64,000 nt of DNA. It comes from Candidatus Riflebacteria bacterium HGW-Riflebacteria-2 (lineage in GTDB: Bacteria > Muiribacteriota > Ozemobacteria > Ozemobacterales > Ozemobacteraceae). Made by a program: the position numbers and the translations under genes. The notes beneath the pieces are model-generated. The model worked only from the letters and a program-made list of their open reading frames with translations. It did no database searches and had not been told where the DNA came from. Location: assembly GCA_002839435.1 (NCBI GenBank), contig PGYA01000026.1, positions 49,641 to 113,640 of the forward strand, written 5' to 3'. This document shows positions 38,973-48,131 of this stretch, piece after piece (position 1 is the stretch's first letter; the number at the start of each line of letters is the position of its first letter).

Positions 38973-39914
38973 ATGAACACTCAGGAAGTTAAAATAGGCG
39001 TAATCGGAGTCGGGCATCTCGGACAGCACCATGCCAGGCTTTTGACCGAGATAGAAGGCGCAAAGCTTGTTGGAATCTGTGATGTTAACGAAGCCGGCCG
39101 TGAGCTGGCAGAAAAATATGCGGTGCCTTTCTATCGCAATTATCGCGAATTAGAAGGAAAAGTTGATGCGGTTACCGTTGTGGTTCCGACTGTTCTGCAT
39201 CATGAGATTGCCAGATATTTTCTCGAACGTAACGTGCATACTTTTATCGAAAAACCCTGCACCAAAACCCTGGATGAGGCTAACGATCTGGTTTCTCTTG
39301 CTGGCAAGAAACAGCTGACCCTGCAGGTTGGCCACGTTGAACGCTTTAATGCCGCCATTCTCAAGCTGCAGTCACTTTGCGACAGTCCGCGCTTTATCGA
39401 ATGTCAGCGCATGGGGCCGTTTTCACCACGCATACAGGATGTTGGTGTTGTCCAGGATCTGATGATCCATGACATAGATATAGTTCTTTCACTGGTCAGA
39501 TCGCCGATTAAGCATATTGATGCAGTAGGTATCGCTGTTCTTACAGACAACGAAGACATTGCCAATGCTCATATCGTCTTCGAAAATGGCTGCATTGCCA
39601 ATCTTACCGCCTCCCGCATCAGTGAAGAGCGTATCAGGAAACTGCGTATATTCGAACTTGATAAATATTGTTCGCTTGATTATGCCAATCAGGCGATAAC
39701 CTTGCGGCGCAAATCGAATCTCGAAGAAAAAATTATCCGCGAAGAGCTTGAAGTCCATAAGGCTGAGCCTCTGCGTCTTGAGCTGGAACATTTTATAACC
39801 TGCATCAAGGAACGCAAAAAACCTCTGGTAACCATCGAAGACGGCAAGAATGCGCTTGAGGTTGCCGTAGAAATTCTTGAGCAGGTAAAGCACAATCTGC
39901 CGGCCCGCAGCTGA
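38973..39914 (+). CDS. Gfo/Idh/MocA family oxidoreductase
   Basis: IGVIGVGHLGQHHARLL, VTVVVPTVLHHEIARYFLERNVHTFIEKPCTKTLDEANDLV, LQVGHVERFN, DLMIHDIDIVLSL. Confidence 0.93.
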   Translation: MNTQEVKIGVIGVGHLGQHHARLLTEIEGAKLVGICDVNEAGRELAEKYAVPFYRNYRELEGKVDAVTVVVPTVLHHEIARYFLERNVHTFIEKPCTKTLDEANDLVSLAGKKQLTLQVGHVERFNAAILKLQSLCDSPRFIECQRMGPFSPRIQDVGVVQDLMIHDIDIVLSLVRSPIKHIDAVGIAVLTDNEDIANAHIVFENGCIANLTASRISEERIRKLRIFELDKYCSLDYANQAITLRRKSNLEEKIIREELEVHKAEPLRLELEHFITCIKERKKPLVTIEDGKNALEVAVEILEQVKHNLPARS

Positions 39915-39927
39915 AACAGATATACTG

Positions 39928-40521
39928 ATGGGTTTTATCAAACGAACGGGACAATTCTTTTTTGTCTGGCGTGACAAATTGCCGGTACCATTGGTTCTTG
40001 CCATGGCCGGTTGTGCCAGGCCTCGACTTTATGGCTGGTTATTAGGTCTTCCGCTAATTTTGCTCGGTGAAAGTCTTAGAATATGGGGACTCATGCATAT
40101 CGGTCCGAAAACTCGAACCCGCGAAATTTGTGCTGAGCGACTGATCACATCTGGCCCTTACAGTCATTGCCGCAACCCGCTGTATCTTGCCAACTTTATC
40201 AAGATTCTTGGTTTTATGGTGATTTCAGGCAATGCCCTTTTTGCTGCTGTGGTTGCTTTATTCTATCTGGTTGAATTTTCGACGATGATTCCCTTCGAGG
40301 AAGAGTTCCTGGCCGAAAAATTTCCTGATGCCCATCGTTGCTACCGCGAGGCGGTGCCGGCCTTTGTCCCGACACTCGAAGCCAACAGTCGCTTCGCTGC
40401 CGAAGCGAATTTTACCCTGAGTGAGGCCCTGCAGTCGGAAAAACGTACTTTTGCCTCAACATCGCTGATTCTATTGACGGTCGCGCTGTCTGCCGCCATG
40501 AGAAAGGAGCGTGCTGCGTGA
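39928..40521 (+). CDS. Isoprenylcysteine carboxyl methyltransferase (ICMT/PEMT)-like membrane protein
   Basis: LRIWGLMHIGPKTRTREICAERLITSGPYSHCRNPLYLANFIKILGF...EEEFLAEKFPDAHRCYREAVPAFVP. Confidence 0.85.
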   Translation: MGFIKRTGQFFFVWRDKLPVPLVLAMAGCARPRLYGWLLGLPLILLGESLRIWGLMHIGPKTRTREICAERLITSGPYSHCRNPLYLANFIKILGFMVISGNALFAAVVALFYLVEFSTMIPFEEEFLAEKFPDAHRCYREAVPAFVPTLEANSRFAAEANFTLSEALQSEKRTFASTSLILLTVALSAAMRKERAA

Positions 40522-41675
40522 GCGATCTTAGGAATGCCGGCCGGATATTTTTTCTTGCCGGCGAACAGAGCGGAGATCTACATGGGTCTCTGGTAATCAA
40601 TCATCTCAGGCAGATCGCTCCCGATATCGTTGTCGATGGCATAGGCGGGCCGATGATGAAAGCAGCCGGCATGAACTGCATTCACAGCAGTGACGAGCTG
40701 GCGGTAATAGGCTTTGTCGAAGTACTCAAGAACATTCGCCATCTTGTTCGCATATTGAAAGATGTTAAAAACTGGCTGGCAAAAACCCGTCCAGACATGA
40801 TAGTGCTTATCGATTACCCTGGCTTCAACCAGAGAGTTGCCGCAATCGCGCGTTCACTTGACATTCATGTGCTTTATTATATCTGTCCGCAGGTCTGGGC
40901 GTGGCATGCCAGCCGGGTCGAAAAGATCACCCGCCTGATCAATGAAGCGGTTGTCGTGTTTCCTTTTGAAGTGGATATCTGGGCACGTGCCGGGGCTATG
41001 GTCAACTGGTTCGGTCATCCGCTGATCGGCTTTGCGAAACCTTCTGGTTCAATTGAGGAGCTCAGGCCCGCACTCAAGGGCGATGCCGATTCATTGATCA
41101 GCCTTCTTCCCGGCAGTCGCACCCAGGAGATATACTACATCCTGCCCGAGCTGCTTGACGCTGCCGAAATTATTCTGCAGCAGCGGCCGGCAACCAGGTT
41201 TCTGCTGCCGGTGGCTGGAGCAATAGACGATTCGCTGGTATTGCCGCATCTCAAAGGGCGTAATCTTCCTGTTACCATGCTGCGTGGGCAGACCTATGAT
41301 GCGATTGCCGTTTCCGATCTCTGTCTGGTCGCTTCCGGCACAGCGACTCTTGAGTCGGCCATCATTGGCACGCCAATGGTCGTAGTTTACCGGGTTAACT
41401 GGTTGACCTCACTCATATCGAAGTTCGTTATTCAGGCCGAGCACATTGGCCTGCCAAACGTTATCGCTGGCCGTCGCATCGTTCCCGAATTTATCAGGGG
41501 CGATTTTAAAGCGTCACTGATAGCGGATGAGGCGCTTGCCATCCTCAACGATTCTCAGAGACAGGCACAAATGCGTGAGGATCTCAGTCTTGTTCGCCAA
41601 AGCCTGGGTGAGCCGGGCGCGAGTTGCCGGGTGGCCGAGCATATTGCCGCCAGGATTCAGGAGCTGAGGCGCTGA
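40518..41675 (+). CDS. lpxB: Lipid-A-disaccharide synthase LpxB
   Basis: FFLAGEQSGDLHGSLVI, DGIGGPMMKAAGM, LIDYPGFNQRVA, YYICPQVWAWHASRVEKI, VVFPFE, LLPGSRTQEI, ASGTATLESAIIGTPMVVVYR. Confidence 0.96.
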   Translation: MSDLRNAGRIFFLAGEQSGDLHGSLVINHLRQIAPDIVVDGIGGPMMKAAGMNCIHSSDELAVIGFVEVLKNIRHLVRILKDVKNWLAKTRPDMIVLIDYPGFNQRVAAIARSLDIHVLYYICPQVWAWHASRVEKITRLINEAVVVFPFEVDIWARAGAMVNWFGHPLIGFAKPSGSIEELRPALKGDADSLISLLPGSRTQEIYYILPELLDAAEIILQQRPATRFLLPVAGAIDDSLVLPHLKGRNLPVTMLRGQTYDAIAVSDLCLVASGTATLESAIIGTPMVVVYRVNWLTSLISKFVIQAEHIGLPNVIAGRRIVPEFIRGDFKASLIADEALAILNDSQRQAQMREDLSLVRQSLGEPGASCRVAEHIAARIQELRR

Positions 41676-43405
41676 TGGCAACCTTCAAACGTATTCTCAG
41701 CTATTTCAACGATTACAAGGCGGCACTGGCATTTGGCATACTTTGCAGTGCCATGGTAGCCGTCTGTACCATATTCCCCGCCTGGATCATGAAGAGTGTG
41801 GTCAACGACGTTCTGGTTAATCGCAATATCGCAGCTCTGCACTGGATCGCCGTTGCTCTGGTGGTGGTAATGTTTCTCAAGGGTGTTGCCGATTTTATCA
41901 GGGGTTACCTGATGCATTACGTTTCTCAGAGCATTTTGCGCACGATTCGAACAACCTGCTTCGATCGCCTGTTACGCTTGTCGCTGTCTTATTACGAAAA
42001 ACAGCGTACCGGGCAGCTGATGAGTCGTGTTACCGCTGACGTTCTCATTCTGCAGAATCTCCTGGTAAGTTTTACTTCGCTGATCGGTGATTTCATCGCC
42101 TTTATCGGATTCTGCTTCTATATTTTCTATCTGCACTGGAAGCTGGCGGTTATTTCTATTGTCATTATTCCTTTTATCGGGGCTCTCATCAACAAGTTTT
42201 CGCGCAAAATGAAAAAGATCGGTTCGCGCATGCAAAGCCGAATTGGTGACCTGTCGACAGTTCTGCAGGAATTCATCACCGGTGTTAAGGTGGTCAAATC
42301 ATTCACTCTCGAAGAGTTCGTCAAGGATCGCTTTGAACAGGCCAATGGTGCCAATTTTGCTGAAACCATGCGGGGTGGGCGCATAAATGCAGCGACTACG
42401 CCGATCATAGAATTCATCAATACCTGCGGTCTGGCTATAATTTTCTGGTATGGCGGCTACGAAGTAATCAGGGGCAACCTCGATGCCGGGCAGTTGATAA
42501 GTTTTCTGACTGCGCTGGTTGGTTTGTTTGTGCCGATCAAGAACTTGTCGAAGATGAGCAACGTGATTTCTCAGTCTGTTGGTGCCGGGGAGCGCGTGTT
42601 TGAAATAATCGACGCTCCGGTCGATGTCGAAGAAGCTGCCGATGCCGAGGAACTGACGAGTTGTCGCGGTGAAGTAGAGTTTTGTGATGTTTACTTCGCC
42701 TATAATCAGAATGAAGCGGTGTTGCGCAACGTCAATATAAAGGTCGCTCCCGGCGAGGTAGTTGCTCTGGTCGGGCCTTCCGGCGCCGGTAAGACTACCT
42801 TTATCAATCTGATTCCACGCTTTTTCGATGCCAGTTCCGGGTCTGTTAAAATCGATGGCATGGATGTTAAAAGACTCAGTATGGCCAGTATGCGGCGTTT
42901 TATCGCCATGGTTCCGCAGGAAACCCTGCTGTTTTCAGGCACCATTGAAGAAAATATCAGGTTCGGCAAACTCGATGCAACCCACGAAGAAATTGTTGAG
43001 GCCGCCAAACTCGCCAACGCCCATGATTTCATCATAGCGCAGCCAGAAGGTTACGATACGATTCTGGGTGAACGCGGTGTCAACCTTTCGGGCGGGCAGG
43101 GTCAGCGAATAGCTCTTTCACGCGCATTTCTGAAAGACCCGGGCATTCTTATTCTTGATGAGGCTACCAGTGCGCTTGACTCAGAAACCGAAAACCTGAT
43201 CAAGGAGTCTCTGAGCCGTTTGATGAGTAATCGCACGACTTTCATGATTGCCCATCGGCTTTCGACCATAGTTAATGCCGATAAAATACTGGTGCTGCAG
43301 CGGGGCGAAATCGTCGAAATTGGCTCTCATAACCAGTTGCTCGAGAAGCAGGGGCTTTACTCGCAACTCTACCGCTCGCAGTTTTCCGAACAGGTGGCCA
43401 TGTGA
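41675..43405 (+). CDS. msbA: MsbA-type ABC transporter (lipid A flippase-like)
   Basis: Six-TM domain plus ALVGPSGAGKTTFINLIPRFFD, NLSGGQGQRIALSRAFLKDPGILILDEATSALDSE; ATG at 41675 overlaps lpxB stop. Confidence 0.93.
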   Translation: MATFKRILSYFNDYKAALAFGILCSAMVAVCTIFPAWIMKSVVNDVLVNRNIAALHWIAVALVVVMFLKGVADFIRGYLMHYVSQSILRTIRTTCFDRLLRLSLSYYEKQRTGQLMSRVTADVLILQNLLVSFTSLIGDFIAFIGFCFYIFYLHWKLAVISIVIIPFIGALINKFSRKMKKIGSRMQSRIGDLSTVLQEFITGVKVVKSFTLEEFVKDRFEQANGANFAETMRGGRINAATTPIIEFINTCGLAIIFWYGGYEVIRGNLDAGQLISFLTALVGLFVPIKNLSKMSNVISQSVGAGERVFEIIDAPVDVEEAADAEELTSCRGEVEFCDVYFAYNQNEAVLRNVNIKVAPGEVVALVGPSGAGKTTFINLIPRFFDASSGSVKIDGMDVKRLSMASMRRFIAMVPQETLLFSGTIEENIRFGKLDATHEEIVEAAKLANAHDFIIAQPEGYDTILGERGVNLSGGQGQRIALSRAFLKDPGILILDEATSALDSETENLIKESLSRLMSNRTTFMIAHRLSTIVNADKILVLQRGEIVEIGSHNQLLEKQGLYSQLYRSQFSEQVAM

Positions 43406-44178
43406 TGCAGAAGCTTAAGCAGGCAATAGATCAGCGCGATATCGACACGCTGCGCGGCTCGATGCGTGGCTCTGATCGCTTCCGGGACGACCCGCTCCGG
43501 GTTGCTTCCCTCAAGCTGCGTGCTTGGGGCGGCGCGGCGCTGATTCTGTCGTTTTCGCGTCTGGTGATGATCGAACGACCGACCTTTAATCGCTTCATTC
43601 AGGCCTGTAAAGATGGCCGTCCGGTGGTGATCGTCGCCTGGCACGCCTCTTTGCTGACTTCGATATATTGCCATCGCCGCCGCAATGTGGTGATCATGAC
43701 ATCGCTTTCTGAAGACGGTGATCTGATTACCAGAAGTCTCTATAACATCGGTTACAAGTGCGTAAGAGGTTCATCTTCGCGCGGCGGCATGCGCGGTCTG
43801 CTTGAAATGATGCGCCTTTTACGATCAGGATCAGTTGGCGCCATCACCGTCGATGGCCCGAGAGGCCCGCGTCATGAGGTTAAACCAGGCGCTGTGCTGC
43901 TGGCACAGAAGACCGGCGCCTTGCTGGTGCCGGTCGGCGTCGCTTACTCGAATTGCATAACCCTTAAAAACTGGGATCGCACCGAAATTCCGCTGCCGGG
44001 CAGTCGGGCTGTCATGATTACGGGTGAGCCTTTTACAATAGAGCCCGCGGCTGATATCAATGCGGGGTGCGAGCAGATCAGGCAACGAATCGTGGCGTGT
44101 GAGACTGATGCACGTGAATATCTTGCATCTGGTCGCCTCAATAGTTGTATAATCGAAAAGACAGGTGGACTAAATTGA
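43402..44178 (+). CDS. DUF374 lysophospholipid acyltransferase family protein
   Basis: VVIVAWHASLLTSIYCHR, VRGSSSRGGMRGLLEMMRLLRSGSVGAITVDGPRGPRHEVKPGAVLLAQKTGALLVPVG. Confidence 0.92.
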   Translation: MMQKLKQAIDQRDIDTLRGSMRGSDRFRDDPLRVASLKLRAWGGAALILSFSRLVMIERPTFNRFIQACKDGRPVVIVAWHASLLTSIYCHRRRNVVIMTSLSEDGDLITRSLYNIGYKCVRGSSSRGGMRGLLEMMRLLRSGSVGAITVDGPRGPRHEVKPGAVLLAQKTGALLVPVGVAYSNCITLKNWDRTEIPLPGSRAVMITGEPFTIEPAADINAGCEQIRQRIVACETDAREYLASGRLNSCIIEKTGGLN

Positions 44179-45362
44179 ATCTGCAGGTGCACGACAAAAA
44201 AAAGCTGCTGATCGTAGCCGGCGAAACTTCCGGCGATTTCTACGCAGCTTCACTGATCGATGTGCTCAAGCAGTGTGGCGAATTTGAGATTTACGCTGTC
44301 GGCGGCATTCAGACTGCCAAGCGTGATGTGAAGCTCCTGTATGACAGCAGCAACTGGGCTGCAATAGGCCTTATAGAAGCGATAAAACAAGTTCCCCGGT
44401 TGCTGCTGGTGCTTTCGCGGTTAAAGCGTTTTATGCGCGACAACCGGCCAGACTTGCTGATCCTGGTCGATTACCCTGGCTTCAACATGCGTCTCGTGCA
44501 TGCTGCCAACAAGCTTGCAATACCAACTCTTTATTATTTCCCACCCAGCAAGTTTGCCACTGATCCGGCCAGCATTACCGATGCTGCTGGCTCGATAACC
44601 CAGGTTGCCGCCAACTTTGCCTCAACCTATGAAGTTTATCGCGCCGCCGGTGCCAATGTTGAATTCGTCGGACACCCGCTTCTCGACCACGCCAAACCCG
44701 GCATGACTCCAGGCGAGACCTGTGCAAAGTATGGTCTTGACCCGAGCCGGCCTGTAATCGGTCTGTGTCCTGGGTCAAGGCGCAGCGAACTCGAACTGCT
44801 GTTGCCGGTTATGCTTAAGGCCGGCCGCCTGATTCACCAGAGATACCCGCAATACCAGTTCGTGGTGCCGGTTATCAAGACTGAAGGCAGTGAGGTTTTT
44901 GGAGTTTCCAAACAGTGCCTGCGCAATCAACTCAGCGCCAGCGGCATTCCGGTTACCCTTGCCGAGGGGCAGATTTACGATCTCATGCGTCTTTCACGAC
45001 TGCTTCTGATAAGTTCCGGTACTGCGACCCTTGAGGCAAGCTACGTTGGTACTCCCATGGTCATCTGCTATCGCGTATCAACCTTTACCGAGATTCAGGC
45101 ACGTCTTTTTTATCACCTGCCTAAATTTATCGGCTTGCCAAACATCATTATCAATCGCCTGGCAGTGCCTGAGCTTATACAGCACGATCTTACCCCGGAA
45201 AAGCTTGCGGAAAAAGCTTTTGAACTGCTGGAATCGGAAGAAGCCTACAATCAGCAGAAGAAAGACTTTGCTGATGTAGTGGCGCATCTCGGCGAGCCGG
45301 GTGCGCATGAACGAGTTGCCGCCATGGTTGTCGAGATGCTCGATGGCCGTTCGGCCGGCTGA
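44175..45362 (+). CDS. Second, divergent LpxB-like glycosyltransferase
   Basis: LLIVAGETSGDFYAASLI, LLILVDYPGFNMRLVHAANKL, FVGHPLLDHAKP, GLCPGSRRSELELL, SSGTATLEASYVGTPMVICYRV; WAW/PFE segment not conserved. TTG start overlapping the upstream stop. Confidence 0.88.
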   Translation: MNLQVHDKKKLLIVAGETSGDFYAASLIDVLKQCGEFEIYAVGGIQTAKRDVKLLYDSSNWAAIGLIEAIKQVPRLLLVLSRLKRFMRDNRPDLLILVDYPGFNMRLVHAANKLAIPTLYYFPPSKFATDPASITDAAGSITQVAANFASTYEVYRAAGANVEFVGHPLLDHAKPGMTPGETCAKYGLDPSRPVIGLCPGSRRSELELLLPVMLKAGRLIHQRYPQYQFVVPVIKTEGSEVFGVSKQCLRNQLSASGIPVTLAEGQIYDLMRLSRLLLISSGTATLEASYVGTPMVICYRVSTFTEIQARLFYHLPKFIGLPNIIINRLAVPELIQHDLTPEKLAEKAFELLESEEAYNQQKKDFADVVAHLGEPGAHERVAAMVVEMLDGRSAG

Positions 45363-45367
45363 CAATC

Positions 45368-46324
45368 ATGCCGGGGCTGGCATACCTTAAAAAGGCCGTT
45401 ATCGGCTGCTCACACATTTTCTGTCGTCTGCCGGAAACAGCCGGACGGGTGCTGGCGGCGGCTAGCGGTCTGGCAGCCTGGCAGGCCTGGCATAGCGAAA
45501 GGCGCCGCATCGAGAATTGCGTTGACCGCATATATTTTCGCCGGCATTGTCAGCCGCCAAAGCCGGTAAGAGAAATAGTCCGGCGTGCTTTTATGCATTT
45601 CTCGCTGGTCACTTACGAGCTGCTGCGCTTTCCTGTGCTGGAACCGGAAGCGCTTGCGCAAAGGGTTGTTTTGCGCGGTCGCGACATTATTGATCGTGAG
45701 CTCGAGAAGGGAAGGGGAGTGATCCTGGTCTTACCTCACATCGGGAACTGGGAAATCCTTGGTGCGGCAATAGCACAGGCCGGCTACCCGCTCAATTCTT
45801 TTTATCTTGCACAGAAAGAAGACGAGATCGGTGGTCTGCTTGATCATTTCAGAAGATACTCGGGCATCAACCTGCATGACCGCGATCGCGGCGGCATAAA
45901 AGCCCTGCGCGCCCTCAAAAATGGTGAGATTCTTGGCATGATCGGCGATCAGGATGGTTCGCGCAGTGGCGTTTACATGAACTTTCTGGGTCACCGGGTC
46001 AGTATGCCGGCCGGCCCGGCTAACTGGAGCCTTAAGACCGGTGCCAGTGTGCTGCCGGTATATTCATTGCGTCGTGGCCATTCGCCGGTTTATGATGCCA
46101 CCTTTTTACCGCCGTTCAGCGAAGACCGACCGGGAAGCTACAACGAACGTGTAATTGCGCGTACCTCAGAAATAGCGCGCTGGATGGAAGAGCTGATTTT
46201 AAGGCATCCCGATCAGTATCTGTGGTTTTACGACCGTTTCAAGCCACGGCACGAGGGTTGGCTGGCGGCTGACAAGCTTAAAAATGGTCAGATTTATCAC
46301 GGAGAATCACGCTATGGCAGTTGA
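45368..46324 (+). CDS. LpxL/HtrB-type acyltransferase (second copy)
   Basis: GVILVLPHIGNWEILGAAIAQAGYPLNSFYLAQ, ILGMIGDQDGSRSGVYMNFLGHRVSMPAGPANW, HPDQYLWFYDRFK. Confidence 0.9.
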   Translation: MPGLAYLKKAVIGCSHIFCRLPETAGRVLAAASGLAAWQAWHSERRRIENCVDRIYFRRHCQPPKPVREIVRRAFMHFSLVTYELLRFPVLEPEALAQRVVLRGRDIIDRELEKGRGVILVLPHIGNWEILGAAIAQAGYPLNSFYLAQKEDEIGGLLDHFRRYSGINLHDRDRGGIKALRALKNGEILGMIGDQDGSRSGVYMNFLGHRVSMPAGPANWSLKTGASVLPVYSLRRGHSPVYDATFLPPFSEDRPGSYNERVIARTSEIARWMEELILRHPDQYLWFYDRFKPRHEGWLAADKLKNGQIYHGESRYGS

Positions 46325-47609
46325 AGAAGGGTCTGGTAGCAGTGGTCTCAGCCTGCGGGCGCAGGCCGCTCTGGCTCTATATCGCCTGACTTTTGCTCTG
46401 ACCGGGATGGCCGCTGCCGTTGCTGTTCCCTGGCTGGGGGCTTACAGTCGCCGGGTAAAAGAAGGCTTTTTCAATTATCTCGGGCAGGTGCCACGTTGTA
46501 ATGACCAACATGTATTCTGGATTCATGCGGTTTCTATGGGCGAATCGATGGTGGCCTGTGGCTTTGCCGGTGGCCTGCAGCGAGAATTTCCAGATTCTCG
46601 AATTGTTTTTACCAGCACGCATCCTGACGTCATCGCCGGCGCACGCCGGCGTGGACTGTTGGCCGCTTATTTTCCTCTCGATACGCAGCTCAGTATGCAG
46701 AGAGCCTTTGAGCGCTGGCATCCGGCCGCGGTTTTTGTCTGCGAAACAGATTTCTGGCCTGAATTTTCGACGCAGTGCCGGCGGCGGCAGGTTCCGCTTT
46801 TTCTGGTCAATGGCCGTATAAGCAGCAAGCTGGCTGATTTTTATAACAGCTTCGCGGGTCTGGCCGAACTGGTGTTTGGTGCCTACACACTGCTGGCAGT
46901 TCAGGGCGAAAATGATGCCGGGCGCCTGCGCTCTGTCGGGGTAGAGTCGTGTCGAATAAAGGTGCTTGGTAACATGAAAGCAGATCTGACGGTTGCACCA
47001 GGCAGTGTCGATCTGGCCGCTGTCAGAAACTGGCTTGCCGGTCGTAAAACCGTGGTATTTGGCTCCCTGCATCCTGGTGAGTTCAGTTTGCTGCAGTTGG
47101 TGATTCGTTCGCAGGCCACCAGCGGCCGTGCCGTTATTCTGGCGCCGCGCAATCCGGCCTTGGCCGAAGAATGGCGGCAGACACTCAGTGCAGCCGGGGT
47201 TACAAGCTGTCGACGCAGTATAGGCCTGGAAGACTCTGCGGTAATGATTCTTGATACGATGGGGGAACTTGCCGCTGTTTATGCTCTGGCCGACGTTGCT
47301 TTTGTCGGCGGCAGCCTGACGGGTGACATTGGCGGTCATAACCCGCTTGAAGTTATTCAACAGTCGGTTCCTCTGCTGATGGGCCCGAATTGTCGTAATT
47401 TTTCGGATCTTGTCGAAGAGCTCAGAGTGGCTGAAGCCATGCTTATCTGTTCAGATGCGGCTGCTGTCGAGAAGTCGATCGACCGGGTTCTGGCTGACAA
47501 AAATTTGGCTGAGACCATGGTTGCGAATGCCGACAAGGTTTTGCAGGCAAATCGTGGTGTTCTATCTGCTACTTTGCAGCTTGTGAAAGATTACCTGTCA
47601 GTTATCTAA
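46314..47609 (+). CDS. waaA: 3-deoxy-D-manno-octulosonic acid transferase (KdtA/WaaA)
   Basis: FWIHAVSMGESMVACGFAGGLQREFPDSRIVFTSTHPDVI, YFPLDTQLSMQRAFERWHPAAVFVCETDFWPEF, FVGGSLTGDIGGHNPLEVI. Confidence 0.95.
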   Translation: MAVEEGSGSSGLSLRAQAALALYRLTFALTGMAAAVAVPWLGAYSRRVKEGFFNYLGQVPRCNDQHVFWIHAVSMGESMVACGFAGGLQREFPDSRIVFTSTHPDVIAGARRRGLLAAYFPLDTQLSMQRAFERWHPAAVFVCETDFWPEFSTQCRRRQVPLFLVNGRISSKLADFYNSFAGLAELVFGAYTLLAVQGENDAGRLRSVGVESCRIKVLGNMKADLTVAPGSVDLAAVRNWLAGRKTVVFGSLHPGEFSLLQLVIRSQATSGRAVILAPRNPALAEEWRQTLSAAGVTSCRRSIGLEDSAVMILDTMGELAAVYALADVAFVGGSLTGDIGGHNPLEVIQQSVPLLMGPNCRNFSDLVEELRVAEAMLICSDAAAVEKSIDRVLADKNLAETMVANADKVLQANRGVLSATLQLVKDYLSVI

Positions 47610-47957
47610 TTGACGTTTCAGGCGGTCGCTGAGTTGCCAGGAAACTCCGTTTATATCGGTGAATTCATGGTTCTCGCCAACTTCGACACCAGCCCGTGTG
47701 AGAGCTTCTGTGGTGTCGGTGAGGTCGCAGATAAGTCGCAGTCTTTGTCGGTTGCTGCTGTAAGGCCGGTTTGGCCGGTCGATGATTTCGATGCAGGTTT
47801 GTTCTATTTCGACACGTGGGCTTTCGATGCGGAGAAGTGTCATGTTGTTGTAATCTCTGACTCGCAGCACACGTTCAAGCGCCAGCACTCCATGATAGAA
47901 ATCGATACTGGCGCCGGCGTTTTCCGCCAGCATTCCGAAAGCTGTAATTTCGAGCAT
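47598..47957 (-). CDS. VOC/glyoxalase-like small protein
   Basis: MLEITAFGMLAENAGASIDFYHGVLALERVLRVRDYNNMTLLRIE...GVSWQLSDRL; overlaps waaA 3' end convergently by 12 bp. Confidence 0.72.
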   Translation of the reverse strand: MLEITAFGMLAENAGASIDFYHGVLALERVLRVRDYNNMTLLRIESPRVEIEQTCIEIIDRPNRPYSSNRQRLRLICDLTDTTEALTRAGVEVGENHEFTDINGVSWQLSDRLKRQLDN

Positions 47958-48131
47958 ATTTGCCTGCCTTGTCTTTTTATGCCCATATCGGCAGCTGTGC
48001 CGCTTTTCTTAACCTTTTGACAACGCCATGGGGAAAATACTTGCCTCTCGTTCAACAGAAGTCTTATAATGGCCGTTGGTGTGCTTTGAATTAAATGCCT
48101 ATGCCAGATTAAATGCAAGGAAGGAAAGGTT

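Noticed and set aside
46377-47360. 327-aa ORF on minus strand
   Set aside because: Fully antisense to waaA, which has unambiguous motifs; no family features; a mirror ORF from codon bias.
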